From Saprospiraceae bacterium (GTDB taxonomy: Bacteria; Bacteroidota; Bacteroidia; Chitinophagales; Saprospiraceae): a DNA stretch of 61,073 bases. The notes beneath the pieces are model-generated. The model saw nothing but the letters and a program-made list of their open reading frames with translations. It was not told the origin of the DNA and searched no databases. The position numbers and the translations under genes were made by a program. Of the stretch, positions 58,155 to 61,073 are shown one piece after another; position 1 is the stretch's first letter; each line of letters begins with the position of its first letter. The DNA lies in NCBI GenBank assembly GCA_021739645.1, contig JAIPBL010000033.1, forward strand, positions 1-61,073, given 5' to 3'.

Positions 58155-59708
58155 ATGGAAGATCTACTCAGGCTAAAGGAGCGTATTGAGATAGCAGTTG
58201 AATTAGGAGAAAGCCATTATAGGGAATTCAAGAGTGCTCTACAAGGCCCTCCTAATAATAAGACAATTAGAGATACGAAGGAAATATGTGCAGACATTGC
58301 AAAAACTTTAGTTGCCTTTGCTAACGCTGATGGGGGGGAGTTATTTGTTGGAATCGAGGATGATAATAGTATAACAGGAATACCAGCATCCCAAGAGAAA
58401 CTTGATTTGATATTCAATGCCCCAGAAACTCACGTACTCAAGCAAACACCTCTACCATTAAAAAAATCTACAATCATTGAGTATAACGGAAGTAAAGTAG
58501 CTTATTATTCTGTAGATAAAGGTTCAAAATTTGTTCACTTAACCTCGAAGGGAGAGTGTTTTCAAAGAAAAGATAAATACAGTGTTCCAACCGCAGCAGA
58601 AAGCATTCAATTTGAAAGAGAAGAAAGAATTTCAAGAGAGTACGATAGGCAATTTATAGATAATGCAGAGGTGTTAGACTTGGATATTGCATTAGTATCT
58701 ATTGTCGCAGGTAATATCTCCAAATCAATGTCACCTGAGAAGTTTCTCCAATTTTTAGATTTAGCTGAATTTGATGGTACCCGGCTTAAACTGCGAAGAG
58801 CAGCATTATTACTTTTTGCAAAGAATCCCATAAAATGGCATCCTAGGATGCAAGTGAGAGTGCTAAGAGTTCGGGGAGTTGAAGAAAAAACCGGAGTAGA
58901 GTTCAATGTTGACGAACTAGGAACTGCAACAGGCAACATTTTTAAACTAATTGAATCAAGCTGGGAGGAATTGAGACCTAATTTAACAGAAACTCGTTTC
59001 TCAAAGGATGGACTTTTTAAAACACAGATAGTATACCCAGAATTTGCTTGTCGAGAAGCCTTGATTAATGCAATTACTCATAGAGACTATAGTAATGAAG
59101 GGCGTGGTATCGAAGTAAGAATATTTACTGACAGATTAGAGGTTCTAAGTCCGGGGAAACTTCTTTCATCAATAGCAATTAAAGACCTTGAAGAACTTCG
59201 AGGGGTGCATCAATCTCGTAACGCATATATTGCTCGGGCATTAAGGGAGTTTGGTTACGTTAGAGAACTTGGAGAAGGAATTAGAAAAATTTTTGAACTC
59301 ATGGAACAGAATGATTTAGTAAAACCCAAAATTGAATCACCAAATAAATCCTTTATTGTTACACTTTTTCACAAATTCATATACACTAAAGAAGAAAAAC
59401 TTTGGCTTGAAAATTTTCAAAATATTGAATTAAGTAAGGAACAGAAAACAGTAATACGACTAGGTGTAAATGGTAGGTTGGTTTCGGCCAAAGAAATTTG
59501 GGAACAAGTAGGTATAGTGAGTGAGGACTATTATCGTCAACTAATTGAATCTCTTAGAGATTTGAAAATTTTAGAAACAAAGGTTTCGGGGAATCAAGTT
59601 TCACAACTTGCAAGAAAACATAGCAATTCTCGAAAGGCCGTGCCTAGGTATGAAATAAAAATACCCCAAGAACTAAGAAGGAACCGAGCCATACCTAAAT
59701 TTTCTTGA
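58155..59708 (+). CDS. AlbA_2/Schlafen-like and HATPase-like protein, AT-rich
   Basis: A 517-aa protein. Residues 10-140 match the AlbA_2 domain (ESHYREFKSALQGPP, AKTLVAFANADGGELFVGIE). The central region (DGLFKTQIVYPEFACREALI, then NAITHRDYSNEGRGIEVRIF) matches the HATPase_c_4 ATP-binding fold. The last 130 residues hold a predicted winged-helix region. Such proteins are called ATP-dependent DNA helicase RecG-like or transcriptional regulators; some relatives occur in defence islands. Composition is markedly AT-rich compared with miaB before and the sigma-54 activator after it, which suggests horizontal transfer. No toxin, restriction or mobile gene is adjacent. Start at ATG 58155 is preferred over TTG 58146. 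Confidence 0.85.
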   Translation: MEDLLRLKERIEIAVELGESHYREFKSALQGPPNNKTIRDTKEICADIAKTLVAFANADGGELFVGIEDDNSITGIPASQEKLDLIFNAPETHVLKQTPLPLKKSTIIEYNGSKVAYYSVDKGSKFVHLTSKGECFQRKDKYSVPTAAESIQFEREERISREYDRQFIDNAEVLDLDIALVSIVAGNISKSMSPEKFLQFLDLAEFDGTRLKLRRAALLLFAKNPIKWHPRMQVRVLRVRGVEEKTGVEFNVDELGTATGNIFKLIESSWEELRPNLTETRFSKDGLFKTQIVYPEFACREALINAITHRDYSNEGRGIEVRIFTDRLEVLSPGKLLSSIAIKDLEELRGVHQSRNAYIARALREFGYVRELGEGIRKIFELMEQNDLVKPKIESPNKSFIVTLFHKFIYTKEEKLWLENFQNIELSKEQKTVIRLGVNGRLVSAKEIWEQVGIVSEDYYRQLIESLRDLKILETKVSGNQVSQLARKHSNSRKAVPRYEIKIPQELRRNRAIPKFS

Positions 59709-59740
59709 GATCAATCCGCTCCACAGCCACCACAACAACT

Positions 59741-61018
59741 ATGTCCACAACACAATCCATAAAACAACGCTTCGGCATCATTGGTACCTCGCAGCTACTA
59801 GACCGGGCGCTGGACACGGCGATTAGGGTCGCCAACTCCGAACTTACCGTCCTCATCACGGGAGAAAGTGGGGTAGGGAAAGAGAATTTTTCCAAAATCA
59901 TCCACACCCTCAGCGCCCGAAAGCACAACCAGTTCATCGCCGTCAACTGCGGGGCAATACCTGCTGGCACTATCAATTCCGAGCTTTTTGGCCATGAAAA
60001 AGGCGCCTTCACCGGGGCGGTGAACGAGCGCAAGGGATATTTTGAAACTGCTGACAAAGGCACTATTTTTTTGGATGAAGTTTCTGAATTACCGCAGGAT
60101 ACGCAGGCATACCTGCTGCGGGTGCTGGAATCGGGTGAGTTCATCCGGGTGGGTTCTTCCAAAGTGGAAAGAACGGATGTTCGGGTGGTCGCTGCCACCA
60201 ATGTTGACCTCGAAGATAGGGTACGCAAGGGCAAGTTTCGGGAAGACCTCTACTACCGCCTCAACACCGTGCCCATCCGCATTCCAGCACTGAAAGACCG
60301 TCGGGAGGACATCAACCTGCTCTTCCGAAAATTTGCCATGGACATGGCCGAACGCTACCACACGGACCCCGTCCGCTTAGACGAACAAGCCCGGCAACTG
60401 CTCGAAGCTTACCGCTGGCCAGGCAATATCCGGGAACTGAAAAACGTGGCGGAGCAAATCTCCGTCCTCTCCGAAAATAAGTTGCTGACACCAGAGGACT
60501 TGATTCAGTTTGTCCCCAATATTGCGAAGCGAAACCTACCCGTGCCTGCTGAATTCGGTAGCCAAACCGGCGAAGGATTTCATGAACGGGAGATTCTTTA
60601 CAAGTTCCTTTTCGAAATGAAAAGCGACCTGAACGACCTTAAAAATCTCGTTTTTGAGTTGGTAAGCCAGAACGACCTGACCATGCCTGACTCCAGTACC
60701 TATCGTGGTTTGCAAACACAAAATTTCCCCAACAAAAATAATCCCCAACGTCGTGATTTCGAAAACCACGACTCCGTTTTTTCTTCGCACGATGACGACT
60801 CCGAAGACGCCTATCGCCCCATCATCATCGACAAAAAGGACAAAGACTTTCATAAAGCCGAAGTCGTGGAGGCCAGCCTGAACCTGTTCGACATGGAGAA
60901 GGAACTTATCCAAAAAGCCCTGAAAAAGCACCAAAACCGGCGCAAAGAAGCGGCAACTGATTTGGGTATTTCGGAACGTACCTTGTACCGAAAAATCAAA
61001 GAATACGAGTTGGGTTGA
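59741..61018 (+). CDS. Sigma-54-dependent Fis-family transcriptional activator
   Basis: A 425-aa NtrC-type activator without a receiver domain. The AAA+ domain starts almost at the N-terminus: GESGVGKE (41-48), the sigma-54 contact loop GAFTGA (88-93), TIFLDEVSELP (Walker B), VVAATNVDLEDRVRKGKFRE and RWPGNIRELKNVAEQISVL. A long acidic, Ser/Asp-rich linker (SSHDDDSEDAYRP) precedes a Fis-type HTH (RRKEAATDLGISERTLYRKI). Without a sensor domain, it is probably controlled by level or partner proteins. Binding targets unknown. In Bacteroidota this gene commonly follows miaB. Confidence 0.94.
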   Translation: MSTTQSIKQRFGIIGTSQLLDRALDTAIRVANSELTVLITGESGVGKENFSKIIHTLSARKHNQFIAVNCGAIPAGTINSELFGHEKGAFTGAVNERKGYFETADKGTIFLDEVSELPQDTQAYLLRVLESGEFIRVGSSKVERTDVRVVAATNVDLEDRVRKGKFREDLYYRLNTVPIRIPALKDRREDINLLFRKFAMDMAERYHTDPVRLDEQARQLLEAYRWPGNIRELKNVAEQISVLSENKLLTPEDLIQFVPNIAKRNLPVPAEFGSQTGEGFHEREILYKFLFEMKSDLNDLKNLVFELVSQNDLTMPDSSTYRGLQTQNFPNKNNPQRRDFENHDSVFSSHDDDSEDAYRPIIIDKKDKDFHKAEVVEASLNLFDMEKELIQKALKKHQNRRKEAATDLGISERTLYRKIKEYELG

Positions 61019-61030
61019 TAGCCGTGTCGC

Positions 61031-61073
61031 CGAACTCCAGCGCGGCGGTGTGACCCCGCCGAATTGGAGTTCG
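61031..61073. repeat. Palindrome at the end of the window
   Basis: Arms 61031-61048 and 61056-61073 are complementary except for a 3-nt internal mismatch and one base near the loop; it begins 12 nt after the activator stop codon. No T-run is visible because the window ends, so it may be a terminator or another gap-filling palindrome. Confidence 0.65.

Overview
The window is 61 kb of chromosome from a gliding or surface-adhesive member of the Bacteroidota, most likely the Saprospiria (Haliscomenobacter/Lewinella/Saprospira-like). The evidence is two PorP/SprF proteins, SprB-repeat and gliding-type adhesins with type A and type B type IX secretion (T9SS) sorting domains, Bacteroidota-only small families (the MYWTLELA acidic protein, DUF4846, DUF3810) and repeated TAnnTTTG -7 promoter boxes instead of E. 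coli-type -10 boxes. I see no rRNA, tRNA, CRISPR array, integrase or transposase. The genus is inference.

Layout. 1-6.8 kb: a ribulose-phosphate-epimerase-like protein fused to CBS domains, valS, a DUF4846 lipoprotein, an aldo/keto reductase and a thioredoxin-like lipoprotein. The gaps between these genes are filled almost exactly by palindromic repeats. 6.8-19.6 kb: a DUF3810 membrane protein, a serine hydrolase, a TPR/PD40/SPOR envelope protein (PorE-like), a lipoprotein, a divergent Clp-type AAA+ ATPase, truC, the small acidic protein, a PorP/SprF protein and coaE. 19.8-27.2 kb: a 1656-residue SprB-repeat adhesin, then UDP-glucuronate decarboxylase and dTDP-glucose 4,6-dehydratase, which supply nucleotide sugars. 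27.5-32.3 kb: an HPF-like protein, cbpA-cbpM, a secreted beta-propeller protein with a T9SS tail and an AT-rich orphan secreted protein. 32.5-42.4 kb: a second, larger divergent Clp-type ATPase, then ferredoxin-iscX-kdsC-UbiA-DUF1905/OmdA, and the divergent pair rtcB / UbiD-family decarboxylase. 42.4-53.7 kb: an M23 peptidase, a methyltransferase, a LysM protein, a small unknown, and an operon of a PorP/SprF protein followed by an 1861-residue cohesin-like/Ig-like adhesin with a type B sorting domain. 53.9-61 kb: a HerA-like ATPase, a membrane-anchored DNA/RNA nuclease, miaB, an AT-rich AlbA_2/ATPase gene and a sigma-54 activator.

Functional threads: (1) cell-surface export and adhesion (T9SS substrates, PorP/SprF partners, SPOR/LysM/M23 wall proteins, nucleotide-sugar enzymes); (2) proteostasis and RNA repair (two Clp-like ATPases, CbpA/CbpM, HPF, RtcB, ValS, TruC, MiaB); (3) cofactor and Fe-S metabolism (CoaE, ferredoxin, IscX, UbiA, UbiD).

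The strongest candidates for something undescribed are the two Clp-like ATPases and the palindromic elements. The ATPases share an unusual N-terminal region, have a degenerate first ATPase site and carry an IGY tripeptide where ClpA/ClpC/ClpX carry their ClpP-docking loop. The palindromic elements form several families, include an 87-bp MITE-like element present twice in inverted orientation, and have one family that reads through the valS coding sequence.
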